Both the position numbers and the translations under genes were made by a program. The notes under the pieces are model-generated. The model did no database searches, had not been told where the DNA came from, and saw nothing but the letters and a program-made list of their open reading frames with translations. From Neorhizobium sp. NCHU2750 (GTDB lineage Bacteria; Pseudomonadota; Alphaproteobacteria; Rhizobiales; Rhizobiaceae), in contig NZ_CP030827.1 of the NCBI RefSeq assembly GCF_003597675.1, positions 4,255,397-4,319,396 on the forward strand: a DNA stretch of 64,000 nucleotides, given 5' to 3'. Positions 7,065-14,825 of this stretch are shown here, piece by piece (within the stretch, counting starts at the first letter, position 1; each line of letters starts with the position of its first letter).

Positions 7065-7493
7065 CTACTGCGTCGGGAATATATCCGCCTCGCCCTTTTG
7101 AGCGAAGACTGTGCCCAGGATCAGCTTTCCGGTGTCGAGCTTGTAGGGAAGGAAGACTATGACCGAGTAGTTATCGCTATGGTTCAACGAGACGGCAATG
7201 GCATCGGACTCTTCTTCGGTTGAGGGCAATTTGACCCGTACATCGTATACGACGGCCGTCGCCTTATACTCACCCTTGTGTGCAGCAGCGACGAATCCCC
7301 CCTTCATGAGGGCTATTACATCGACCGACTTCGAATGTTCGTTTCCGTCATAACCTGCTATCGAGACGAGTTGGCCGTCTGGCCGCATCGCACCGCCGAA
7401 TGGAATGAATTCCCCATGAGTGGTCAGCATCTGCTCAGCAAAAGGGAGCACTGAGGTCATAAGGGTTTCACAGTCTGCTTTTGGATCGCTCAT
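7065..7493 (-). CDS. Orphan cytoplasmic protein (142 aa) inside the guaA-flanked patch
   Basis: The reading frame is intact and gives a compact alpha/beta-looking protein with no signal peptide or membrane segment. Recognisable stretches include MRPDGQLVSIAGYDG, ATAVVYDVRV and YSVIVFLPYK, which suggest a strand-rich fold, but I cannot name a domain. The base composition is closer to AT/GC balance than the neighbouring housekeeping genes, and it sits between two copies of the guaA 3' end, so it was probably acquired. Stand-alone proteins of this size in such places are often immunity or other accessory proteins; that is only a guess. No partner gene is adjacent. Confidence 0.7.
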   Translation of the reverse strand: MSDPKADCETLMTSVLPFAEQMLTTHGEFIPFGGAMRPDGQLVSIAGYDGNEHSKSVDVIALMKGGFVAAAHKGEYKATAVVYDVRVKLPSTEEESDAIAVSLNHSDNYSVIVFLPYKLDTGKLILGTVFAQKGEADIFPTQ

Positions 7494-7544
7494 CGCTTGT
7501 TTCCCTCGTCGGCTGGAAAATTATTGCCAGACCCAGCGATTCAA

Positions 7545-7596
7545 TCTGACGGTAGTTCTCTCAATCGCTCTTTCCGGATCAAAAACTACCGTCAGA
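7545..7596. repeat. Inverted repeat, 13-bp arms with 26-base loop
   Basis: Arms at 7545-7557 and 7584-7596 are perfect complements, and the right arm is followed by a run of T (7598-7603). It could be a terminator on the plus strand or the end of a decayed mobile element. The right arm string resembles 6787-6801. Confidence 0.55.
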
Positions 7597-7776
7597 ATTT
7601 TTTGCAGGCTTCGGCTCGTTTCGGCAGTTCTGGAGAAACTCCAAAGAAAATCAGCATGTTAGAAAAAGAGGGCAGGTCGATTGACAATGGTTCCCGATAT
7701 GTCAAGCCATTATCCCCTAACCTTCTATTTTCCTCACGCTATTTCTCTACATAGCCCTCCACAGTATCCCAGACCC

Positions 7777-7794
7777 TCACTCCCACTCGATCGT
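7777..7794 (-). repeat. guaA 3' end, proximal copy of the candidate attachment site
   Basis: These are the last 18 bases of guaA (Thr-Ile-Glu-Trp-Glu-stop plus one codon base edge). They are repeated with two differences at 6562-6579. The 3' end of guaA is a known target of certain tyrosine-recombinase genomic islands. Confidence 0.6.
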
Positions 7795-9354
7795 GCCCGG
7801 CGGCTTCGAGGTCACGTCGTAGACGACGCGGTTGATGCCGCGCACCTCGTTGATGATGCGGGTTGCCGCGCGGCCGAGGAAATTCATGTCGTAGGGATAG
7901 AAATCCGCCGTCATGCCGTCGACCGAGGTCACTGCCCGCAGCGCGCAGACGAAGTCATAGGTGCGGTAGTCGCCCATCACGCCGACGGTCTGGACCGGCA
8001 GAAGCACGGCAAATGCCTGCCAGATCGTGTCGTAGAGGCCGGCCTTGCGGATTTCGTCGAGATAGATCGCATCCGCCTTGCGCAGGATGTCGAGCTTCTC
8101 GCGGGTAATGCCGCCGGGGCAACGGATCGCGAGGCCCGGACCGGGGAAGGGGTGGCGGCCGATGAAGCTTTCCGGCAGGCCGAGTTCGCGGCCAAGCGCA
8201 CGGACTTCGTCCTTGAACAATTCCCGCAGCGGCTCGACGAGCTGCATGTTCATCCGCTCGGGCAGGCCGCCGACATTGTGGTGGCTCTTGATCGTCACGG
8301 AAGGGCCACCGGAGAAGGAGACGCTTTCGATCACGTCCGGATAGAGCGTGCCCTGTGCGAGGAATTTCGGCGCGCCCTTGCCGTCGGCGGCGATCTTGGC
8401 GGCTTCCGCCTCGAACACTTCGATGAACAGGCGGCCGATCGTCTTGCGCTTGGCTTCCGGGTCGGTGACGCCTTCGAGCTGGCCGAGGAACAGGTCGGAT
8501 GCATCGACGGCGACGAGCGGAATGTTGTAGTGGTCGCGGAACATGCCGACGACCTGCTCGGTCTCGCCCTGGCGCATCAGGCCATGGTCGACATAGATGC
8601 AGGTCAGCTGGTCGCCGATCGCCTCATGGATGAGGATCGCCGCAACCGACGAGTCGACGCCGCCGGAAAGGCCGCAGATGACGCGCTCGGAACCGACCTG
8701 ATCCTTGATCTTGCGGATCATCTCGGCGCGGTAAGCTGCCATCGTCCAGTCCGACTTCAGACCGACGATCTTGTGCACGAAATTGGAAAGCAGCTTGGCG
8801 CCATCCGGCGTATGCACCACTTCCGGGTGGAACATCGTCGTATAATAGTGGCGGCTCTCGTCGGCAGCGATGGCGAAAGGAGCATTCTCCGAGGTTGCGA
8901 TCACCTCGAAGCCTTCCGGCAGCTTGGTCACGCGGTCGCCGTGGCTCATCCATACCGGATAACGGCCGCCCTTTTCCCAGAAGCCTTCGAACAGCGGGCT
9001 CGACTTCTTCACTTCCACATCGGCGCGGCCGAATTCGGCGGCATGGCCGCCTTCGACGACACCGCCAAGCTGGGTGCACAATGTCTGCTGGCCGTAGCAG
9101 ATGCCAAGGATCGGCACACCGCTGTCGAACACCGCCTGCGGGGCGCGGGGGCTGCCTTCCGTCGTCACCGAAGCCGGGCCGCCGGAAAAGATCACGCCCT
9201 TCGGCTGCAGCTTGTCGAAAGCCGCCTGGGCGTTCTGGAAGGGATGGATTTCGCAATAGACACCCGCCTCGCGGATGCGGCGCGCAATCAGCTGCGTCAC
9301 CTGGCTGCCGAAATCGATGATGAGGATGCTGTCGGGATGAGCTATCTGGGTCAT
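7777..9354 (-). CDS. guaA: GMP synthase (glutamine-hydrolysing)
   Basis: The 525-residue enzyme makes GMP from XMP, ATP and glutamine. The N-terminal class I amidotransferase domain has nucleophile C86 in GICYGQQ and the His/Glu pair in FHPEVVHT. The ATP-pyrophosphatase domain has the P-loop [12 protein letters not shown], and the C-terminal dimerisation domain ends in the conserved GTIEWE. Length and motifs are standard and the enzyme is complete even though a mobile element seems to have used its 3' end. The mtnN and thioesterase genes lie upstream on the same strand, with 39 bases between mtnN and guaA. Confidence 0.97.
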   Translation of the reverse strand: MTQIAHPDSILIIDFGSQVTQLIARRIREAGVYCEIHPFQNAQAAFDKLQPKGVIFSGGPASVTTEGSPRAPQAVFDSGVPILGICYGQQTLCTQLGGVVEGGHAAEFGRADVEVKKSSPLFEGFWEKGGRYPVWMSHGDRVTKLPEGFEVIATSENAPFAIAADESRHYYTTMFHPEVVHTPDGAKLLSNFVHKIVGLKSDWTMAAYRAEMIRKIKDQVGSERVICGLSGGVDSSVAAILIHEAIGDQLTCIYVDHGLMRQGETEQVVGMFRDHYNIPLVAVDASDLFLGQLEGVTDPEAKRKTIGRLFIEVFEAEAAKIAADGKGAPKFLAQGTLYPDVIESVSFSGGPSVTIKSHHNVGGLPERMNMQLVEPLRELFKDEVRALGRELGLPESFIGRHPFPGPGLAIRCPGGITREKLDILRKADAIYLDEIRKAGLYDTIWQAFAVLLPVQTVGVMGDYRTYDFVCALRAVTSVDGMTADFYPYDMNFLGRAATRIINEVRGINRVVYDVTSKPPGTIEWE

Positions 9355-9393
9355 GGCGAGCCTTTAATGAAGAACCCCGATTTTTGCAACTGC

Positions 9394-10032
9394 TCAGATG
9401 CGCAAATCGCCGGTTTCTAGGGCCTTCGCCAGGCTGTCGATGACGCCGGCCAGCTTCTCGTCGATGACATGCAGATATTCGGTCCAGTTGTCCACGTGTT
9501 TCAGCTCTTCCTTCCCATCAGAAATGCCGCGCAGCCCGATCAGGGATATGCCGAAAAGCTGGCAGCAGCGCATCACTGCAAAGGTCTCCATGTCCACCAT
9601 GTCCGCGGCTACGAGATCATAGGCCGAGCCCGAGACGATATTGCCGCCGGTCGAAAGCGAAGCTTGGGGCACACCTGGAATGATGTGCGGCAGGGGCATG
9701 GCCGCCGGATGGTCGAGAAACGGCGTGCGTCCCTTCTCGAAGCCGAGCGGCGAGGCGTCCATGTCGCGATAGGCGACCGACGCGACCTGGTAGACTTCGG
9801 CCTGTTCGAGATTGCGCGAGCCGGCGGAACCGAGCGAGACGATCAGATCCGGCAACCGGTTTTCACCCTGCAGCTTCGTCAAGGCATGCGACAGCACGAT
9901 GGCCGCCTCGACGGGGCCGACGCCGGTCATCAACGGCTTGATGCTGGACTTGAGATGCTGCCCGTATTCGGCATCGACGGCCATCACGAACAATACCGTG
10001 TGAGGGCCGAGCTGTTTCAGTTCGAAACTCAT
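9394..10032 (-). CDS. mtnN: 5'-methylthioadenosine/S-adenosylhomocysteine nucleosidase
   Basis: The 212-residue protein belongs to the nucleoside phosphorylase fold. Catalytic-type residues are E22 (in MAVDAEYG), the M148-E149 pair in VDMETFA that contacts the ribose, and D172 in GISDG. It cleaves adenine from methylthioadenosine and S-adenosylhomocysteine, clearing inhibitors of methylation. The start at 10032 overlaps the stop of the upstream thioesterase gene (TAATG), which fixes the start and shows coupling. A long upstream in-frame extension is antisense-like and was not used. Confidence 0.85.
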   Translation of the reverse strand: MSFELKQLGPHTVLFVMAVDAEYGQHLKSSIKPLMTGVGPVEAAIVLSHALTKLQGENRLPDLIVSLGSAGSRNLEQAEVYQVASVAYRDMDASPLGFEKGRTPFLDHPAAMPLPHIIPGVPQASLSTGGNIVSGSAYDLVAADMVDMETFAVMRCCQLFGISLIGLRGISDGKEELKHVDNWTEYLHVIDEKLAGVIDSLAKALETGDLRI

Positions 10033-10481
10033 TATTCCACCACGTCGATCCGGTCGCGGATCACCATCATCGAGGCCGTCATCGAGGCGATCAGCTTGGC
10101 CGGTCCGTCGCCGATCGCATAGCCGCGGCCATCCGCGACGATGATCGTCGAACCGGGCTTGGTGACCTCTCCGCGGAATAAGAACCGCTCGCCGCGGCCG
10201 GGAGACAGCAGGTTTACCTTGAACTCGATCGTCAGCAGCGACACGTTCGGGGCAATCACCGTGTAGGCCGCGTAGGTACAGGCCGTCTCCAGCGGAGCCG
10301 AAATCACCCCGCCATGCAGAAAACCATGCTGCTGGGTGAGCTTCGGATCGAACGGAAGCTCGATCTCCACCATGCCCTGCTGGATGCGCGTCAGCTCCGC
10401 GCCGAGCATTCCCATCGCATTCTGGTTCCGGAAACTGCGCTTGATGCGCTCGTGAAAGTCCCCTGGGTCTGTAATCTTCAT
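10032..10481 (-). CDS. PaaI-type hotdog-fold thioesterase
   Basis: The 149-residue protein has the hotdog thioesterase signature: HGFLHGGVISAPLETACTYA, with HGG followed by the long central helix, then strands IEFKVNLLSPG and GRGYAIGDG. Such enzymes hydrolyse acyl-CoA thioesters in the cytoplasm. The ATG at 10481 is chosen because the family N-terminus (DFHERIKRSF) begins just after it; an in-frame extension reaching 10748 reads as noise. Its stop overlaps the mtnN start. Confidence 0.85.
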   Translation of the reverse strand: MKITDPGDFHERIKRSFRNQNAMGMLGAELTRIQQGMVEIELPFDPKLTQQHGFLHGGVISAPLETACTYAAYTVIAPNVSLLTIEFKVNLLSPGRGERFLFRGEVTKPGSTIIVADGRGYAIGDGPAKLIASMTASMMVIRDRIDVVE

Positions 10482-10552
10482 GGCCCGCCCTTGCATTCGG
10501 CCGAAAGTGGCATGCTGCCGACGGATGGGCAAGCACGACAATATGACAATTG

Positions 10553-11005
10553 TCAATTCAACAGAACGATCGACAGGTTCAATGCCGTGGCAAATGCGAC
10601 CCACAGGCCGTAGAGGATGAAAAGCGCTGCCGCCAACCGGTTGGCACGCCAGCTCATGCCGATGAACAGCAGGATGAACACGAGCAAGGGAATGATGATG
10701 GCGAGGCCGAGGCCCGGACTTTGGAGCCCGAAAAAGGCCGGCGACCATGAAATATTCAGAAAGCCCTGGATGGCAAAGACGGTGAGCCTGCCGCCATTGT
10801 CCTCGTCATACCAGGTCGTGGCGAGCGCCACCCCGATCAGCACGTAAAGCAGGGTCCATACCGGCGCGAAGATCCATGCGGGTGGATTGAAGAATGGCTT
10901 TGCCAGCGACTGATACCACGCGCCCGGCAGGTTGCTGACACCACTCAACACCCCGAGCGACACCGAGGCGACGATGAAAAGAATAAAGACGATGGGTTTG
11001 GTCAT
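10553..11005 (-). CDS. tspO: TspO/MBR-family membrane protein
   Basis: The 150-residue protein has five hydrophobic segments and the TspO signature around residues 30-55 (WYQSLAKPFFNPPAWIFAP then VWTLLY). It also has ISWSPAFFG and the C-terminal LYGLWVAFATALN. In Rhodobacter and Sinorhizobium, TspO is an outer-membrane or envelope tryptophan-rich sensor tied to tetrapyrroles and stress. The start at 11005 gives the normal family length. Confidence 0.93.
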   Translation of the reverse strand: MTKPIVFILFIVASVSLGVLSGVSNLPGAWYQSLAKPFFNPPAWIFAPVWTLLYVLIGVALATTWYDEDNGGRLTVFAIQGFLNISWSPAFFGLQSPGLGLAIIIPLLVFILLFIGMSWRANRLAAALFILYGLWVAFATALNLSIVLLN

Positions 11006-11042
11006 GGGCTGACAGATAGGGCGCCGACCGTTCAGGCACAGG

Positions 11043-12128
11043 TCAGCCGATCCGCACGATATGCTGGTCCCAGGCGACGTCGCTGCGGCTGCCATTGAAC
11101 CGTCCGTCATAGGTGGAAACCGCCATGCCATGCGCCGCTGGCGCCACCCCGGCGGCCTCCCGCACGCTTTCCTCCCTCAGCACCAGTCCGCTCTTTGCGT
11201 CGAGTATGACGGAGCCACCGGCGATCGGCGATGTCAGCCCGACGATGTTCTCGTGCCGGCTCACCGCGATCGCCCCGACATAATTGCCGAGCCGGGCCGT
11301 CGTCTCGTCGGGAAGCTGCAGGAGCGCGATATCGTCCCCTTTCGAAAACCAGCCCGCAAGCGGTGGTGCTGCGTTGCGGGCACCTTCCCACTGGCAGGCA
11401 AACCAGATGCGGCCGCCTTCGGCAATGTCGAGATGGCGTGTCGAAAGCTGGCGGAGCGACGAGGGGAGGGAATGCCTCTGCACCACCGCCCCTGTCCTTG
11501 CATCCAGCATGACGAGCGACGGTTCCATATGGTCGAGGTTGAGCTTGGTGCGGCCGAAATCCGGATGCGTCTCGATCCCGCCATTGGCGATCACCAGCAG
11601 CGATCCGTCGTCCGACACCGTCATGTCATGGGTGCCGATCCCATGCGCATCGAACTCGCCGATCCGCCGGAACCGTTGGCGGGCATCATAGAGCCCGATC
11701 ATTCCCCGATTGTTGTCGAAGTCGTTCTCGCTGGCATAGAGCACCGCGCCATCTGGGGAAAAATGCCCGTGCCCGTAGAAGTGCCGTCCCTCGGGTGCAG
11801 TCATGATGATCGGCTCTGTCTGGCGCGAGGGATCGATGACCATCGCAAACGTACCCGGCCGACGGGCGAAGGCGACGACGCGGCCGGTGGCGGCGCTGTA
11901 GGCCATGCCGTGCGCACGGGCGGGAAGCGCCACGCGGTCGATAATCTCGCCGCGCTCGGACACGGTGGCGATGCCGAAGGAACCATCGGGTGCACGAAAG
12001 CCGGAAGCGTAGACGGCATCGGCGTGCTCCAAGGCCAGAAGAGAACCGGGCGCAAGCGTTGCCGCAAAGCCGATGCCGGCGGCCTTCAGGAATGCCCGGC
12101 GGTCGATCACCGCGCCACACCAGGCCAT
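11043..12128 (-). CDS. DUF1513 exported beta-propeller-like protein (iron operon)
   Basis: The 361-residue protein starts with a Tat-type signal (DRRAFLKAAG followed by a hydrophobic stretch). The rest is repeated strand pairs such as HFYGHGHFSPDG, GIGTHDMTVSDDG and RQLSTRHLD, consistent with a beta-propeller and the DUF1513 family. It is the last gene of an imelysin / di-haem oxidoreductase / imelysin / DUF1513 run, starting one base after the imelysin stop, so it is certainly co-transcribed. Its periplasmic role, probably linked to iron handling, is inferred from the operon only. Confidence 0.85.
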   Translation of the reverse strand: MAWCGAVIDRRAFLKAAGIGFAATLAPGSLLALEHADAVYASGFRAPDGSFGIATVSERGEIIDRVALPARAHGMAYSAATGRVVAFARRPGTFAMVIDPSRQTEPIIMTAPEGRHFYGHGHFSPDGAVLYASENDFDNNRGMIGLYDARQRFRRIGEFDAHGIGTHDMTVSDDGSLLVIANGGIETHPDFGRTKLNLDHMEPSLVMLDARTGAVVQRHSLPSSLRQLSTRHLDIAEGGRIWFACQWEGARNAAPPLAGWFSKGDDIALLQLPDETTARLGNYVGAIAVSRHENIVGLTSPIAGGSVILDAKSGLVLREESVREAAGVAPAAHGMAVSTYDGRFNGSRSDVAWDQHIVRIG

Positions 12129-12129
12129 G

Positions 12130-13242
12130 TCAGTCTCCGTCGGCGAAGGAAAAGCCGGAAGAAAGGCCGATCGCGCCGCCATATCCGTCATTCAGCCTGG
12201 TGATCACCTCCTTGCCGTCGGCAAGCAATGTGTCGAGCTTCTTTCGATCGCCCTCATCCGCAACCGCCTTTTCGAGATCCGGCGTCATGCCCGCGGCAAG
12301 TGCTGCCATCGCCCTCAGCTTTTCGTCCGTCGCGGCAACCATCGGCCTGTCCTTCTCCGGCAGAAGCTCGACCATGCCGGATTTGGTCAGCAGTTCGGCA
12401 AGCCCGTCGAGATTGGCCTTCACCATCGGCCAGGTGTTTTCCGACCGCCAGAACAGCGCCTGTTTGGGAAACTTCGCCTTGTCGGCGCCCTTGTAGAAGG
12501 TTTCGATACGCTGGTCGCGGACGGTTTCGGCGCCATGCACGAGAATACCGAGCAGGCCGGTGATCGCCTCGCCGCTGGTGCGATAGATGGGATTGTCCGG
12601 CCCCGGCTGCTCCCAGGCCTTGGCGATACCATCCGGCGCATCCCATATGCCGGCAATCTCGGCCGCGACATTGCCGATATTCCCGGCAACCGCCGCGCTG
12701 TAACGGCAGCGGAAGTCATTTCCGGAAATAAGCGTATCTGAGCCCGTTCCGAAGAGCAGGTATTCCAGTGCGCCGAGCCCCTGCGTCGCAACGCTCTTGG
12801 TGGCAAGCATCTTCGGGTCGGTCGCTGTCTCATCGGATTTGGACAATACCGCCTGCACCTGCTTGAGCCCCGTGCTCTTGCGGTCGGGATAGAACATGAT
12901 GCGTTCGAAGCGGTTCTGCTCGATAGCAGGACCAATACGAACGATCTCGATATGAGCCCAGCTGGCGGCGAGCTTGCCGAAACCTACCCTGGCTGCATCG
13001 TAATTTTTCTGCGAGGGCGCCTTGCAGAGCGCCTTCATCGTCGTAGCCATCTCTTCGGCCGAGGCCTGAAACGCGTCGTAGCCGGGCCGGATGAAGCCGT
13101 TGACGGCAGCCGTCATCACCTTCGTCACCGTTGCAGCTGGCAGTTCCACGGCCGGCGCCGTATCCGCGTCCTGCGCAAATACCGGTAGGGCAGAGGCTGC
13201 GGAAAGCAGGGCGGTCAGGCCGACGGCAATGATCTTTCGCAT
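12130..13242 (-). CDS. Imelysin-family periplasmic protein lacking the motif histidine
   Basis: The 370-residue protein has a Sec signal peptide (cleaved near VFAQ) and the imelysin/EfeO-like helical-bundle pattern. Imelysins usually carry GxHxxE; here the corresponding segment at residues 155-160 is GLGALE, so the histidine is replaced by glycine while the glutamate stays. The ATG at 13242 overlaps the stop of the oxidoreductase gene (TGATG); a GTG just before it is less likely. It is the second imelysin of the operon, and the motif loss suggests a structural or altered metal role. Confidence 0.87.
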   Translation of the reverse strand: MRKIIAVGLTALLSAASALPVFAQDADTAPAVELPAATVTKVMTAAVNGFIRPGYDAFQASAEEMATTMKALCKAPSQKNYDAARVGFGKLAASWAHIEIVRIGPAIEQNRFERIMFYPDRKSTGLKQVQAVLSKSDETATDPKMLATKSVATQGLGALEYLLFGTGSDTLISGNDFRCRYSAAVAGNIGNVAAEIAGIWDAPDGIAKAWEQPGPDNPIYRTSGEAITGLLGILVHGAETVRDQRIETFYKGADKAKFPKQALFWRSENTWPMVKANLDGLAELLTKSGMVELLPEKDRPMVAATDEKLRAMAALAAGMTPDLEKAVADEGDRKKLDTLLADGKEVITRLNDGYGGAIGLSSGFSFADGD

Positions 13243-14780
13243 CACAGGGACTCCAGGAAGGTGAGAAGGGCTGAGCGGTCTTGAGCATCCATGGCGGCAA
13301 ATGCATCGCGGGCCGCCTGTCCTTCGCCGCCATGCCAGAGGATCGCCTCGGTAAGGTTTCGCGCACGTCCGTCATGCAGGAAGAAGGTATGCCCGTTGAC
13401 GGTCTTCGTCAGGCCGATGCCCCAGAGCGGCTGGGTGCGCCACTCCCGGCCATCGGCCACGCCGACCTGCTGGCCATCGGCCAGACCTTCGCCCATGTCG
13501 TGCAGCAGGAAATCCGAATAGGGCCAGATAAGCTGGAACGCCTGCGCCTTGTTGCCGGCATCGCGGCGGGTGACGAATTTCGGCGTGTGGCAGCCAATGC
13601 AGCCGGCGGAATAGAACATCTGCTTGCCCTTCAGCACCGTCGGGTCGTCGATGTCGCGACGGGCCGGCACGGCGAGGTTTTCCGAATAGAAGGTGACGAG
13701 CGAGAGAACCGGCTCGGGAGCCTCGACCGGGCCTAGCCGTTCCTGCACGCCGGTTGGCATGGCCAGGCACTCGCCTTGTGCCTTGGTGCAGTCACCATGG
13801 GAAAACGGATCATCCTTGGTCGAGATCCCGATATCCCCGGCAAAGGCCGACGAACTCTGGTCGCGGATCGAGGCATTCTGGGCCTTGAAGCCGAAGCGAC
13901 CGAGCTTCAGTTCGCCGCTGATATGGTCGCGCACCAGCGCCGGCCTGCCGGATATGCCGTCGCCATCCTTGTCGTCCGGATCGGCCCTGGCGAGAATATC
14001 CGCCTCGTGGATCGCCTGGATCAACCCCATGCCGATCATCGGTGGCGCTATCCTTGGCGATAGCGTCACGTCGCCTTCCATCGGGCCATAGCCGAGATTG
14101 CTGACCGAATAGCTTGGCTTGCGCAGGCTGACGATGTCACCATCGCCGAGCGTAACCGGAATTTCCTCATAGGAAATCTCCATCCGGCCTTCCGCAGCAA
14201 GGCCCGGAACGGCGAGATCCTGGAATTGCTCGCCATAGACGGCATCGGGGAAATTGAGCTTGCGGTAATCCGCGGTCGCCTCCCGTTCCGCACTGGTGCG
14301 GGCAGGTCGCGCCAGTCTCAGGAACATCGAGGTCGCATCCGCAGCCCCTTCCGGCGGGTGGCCCCGCCCGTCTTTCAGGTGGCAGCTTTGGCAGGCGCGT
14401 GCGTTGAACAGCGGCCCGAGCCCGTCCGATGCCTGGGTGGAGGACGGGGCGGAAACCCAGAGCTTGGTGAACAGCGCATTGCCGAGCTTGAAGGTCTGCT
14501 CTTCCTCGAAGGTGATATTGGGTGAGAAATGCGAAAACGCATCGCCATTGACGATCGCCTTCGTCGTTGCTGCCCCCGCCGGCATGGCCTCGAATTGTTC
14601 GGACCGGGAAAAATCCGTCACCGGCTGCGTCACCCGCTCGACACGTTTCAGATCCTTGGGATTGAGATCGGTGCGAGTGCTGGGCAACGGACCATCGCTG
14701 CCGCTCGCCATCCATGGCGTCAGCAGCATCGCGGCGGAACAGAGCGGTAGCAGGTATTTTGAGGCGCCGGTCAGGGCCAT
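13242..14780 (-). CDS. Di-haem oxidoreductase (DUF1111, thiol-oxidoreductase-like)
   Basis: The 512-residue exported protein has an N-terminal hydrophobic signal and two c-type haem sites, CQSCH (C130, C133, H134) and CIGCH (C394, C397, H398). It also carries a calcium-type loop at 268-281 (DPDDKDGDGISG). These are features of the DUF1111 di-haem oxidoreductases commonly encoded beside imelysins. A role in periplasmic redox of iron is inferred. It follows the first imelysin gene after 45 bases that contain a 10-bp hairpin, and overlaps the next gene by one stop/start. Confidence 0.9.
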   Translation of the reverse strand: MALTGASKYLLPLCSAAMLLTPWMASGSDGPLPSTRTDLNPKDLKRVERVTQPVTDFSRSEQFEAMPAGAATTKAIVNGDAFSHFSPNITFEEEQTFKLGNALFTKLWVSAPSSTQASDGLGPLFNARACQSCHLKDGRGHPPEGAADATSMFLRLARPARTSAEREATADYRKLNFPDAVYGEQFQDLAVPGLAAEGRMEISYEEIPVTLGDGDIVSLRKPSYSVSNLGYGPMEGDVTLSPRIAPPMIGMGLIQAIHEADILARADPDDKDGDGISGRPALVRDHISGELKLGRFGFKAQNASIRDQSSSAFAGDIGISTKDDPFSHGDCTKAQGECLAMPTGVQERLGPVEAPEPVLSLVTFYSENLAVPARRDIDDPTVLKGKQMFYSAGCIGCHTPKFVTRRDAGNKAQAFQLIWPYSDFLLHDMGEGLADGQQVGVADGREWRTQPLWGIGLTKTVNGHTFFLHDGRARNLTEAILWHGGEGQAARDAFAAMDAQDRSALLTFLESL

Positions 14781-14787
14781 GGCAAAC

Positions 14788-14813
14788 CGGGCCTCGCCGT
14801 CGAGCGAGGCCCG
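14788..14813. promoter_or_regulatory. Intercistronic hairpin before the di-haem oxidoreductase
   Basis: A perfect 10-bp stem (14788-14797 with 14804-14813) and six-base loop lie only 7 bases before the ATG at 14780. On the minus strand the only purine-rich ribosome-site candidate (GAGG) lies inside the stem. It may limit translation or trim the mRNA. On the plus strand it is followed by CCTTTTT, so it could also stop antisense transcription. Confidence 0.5.
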
Positions 14814-14825
14814 CCTTTTTGTCGA

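Noticed and set aside
7681..9420. Open plus-strand frame of 579 codons across guaA
   Set aside because: It is the reverse of guaA, whose motifs and length are unmistakable; no ribosome site or domain.
11061..12203. Open plus-strand frame of 380 codons
   Set aside because: Antisense to the DUF1513 gene, which is fixed by its Tat signal and operon spacing.
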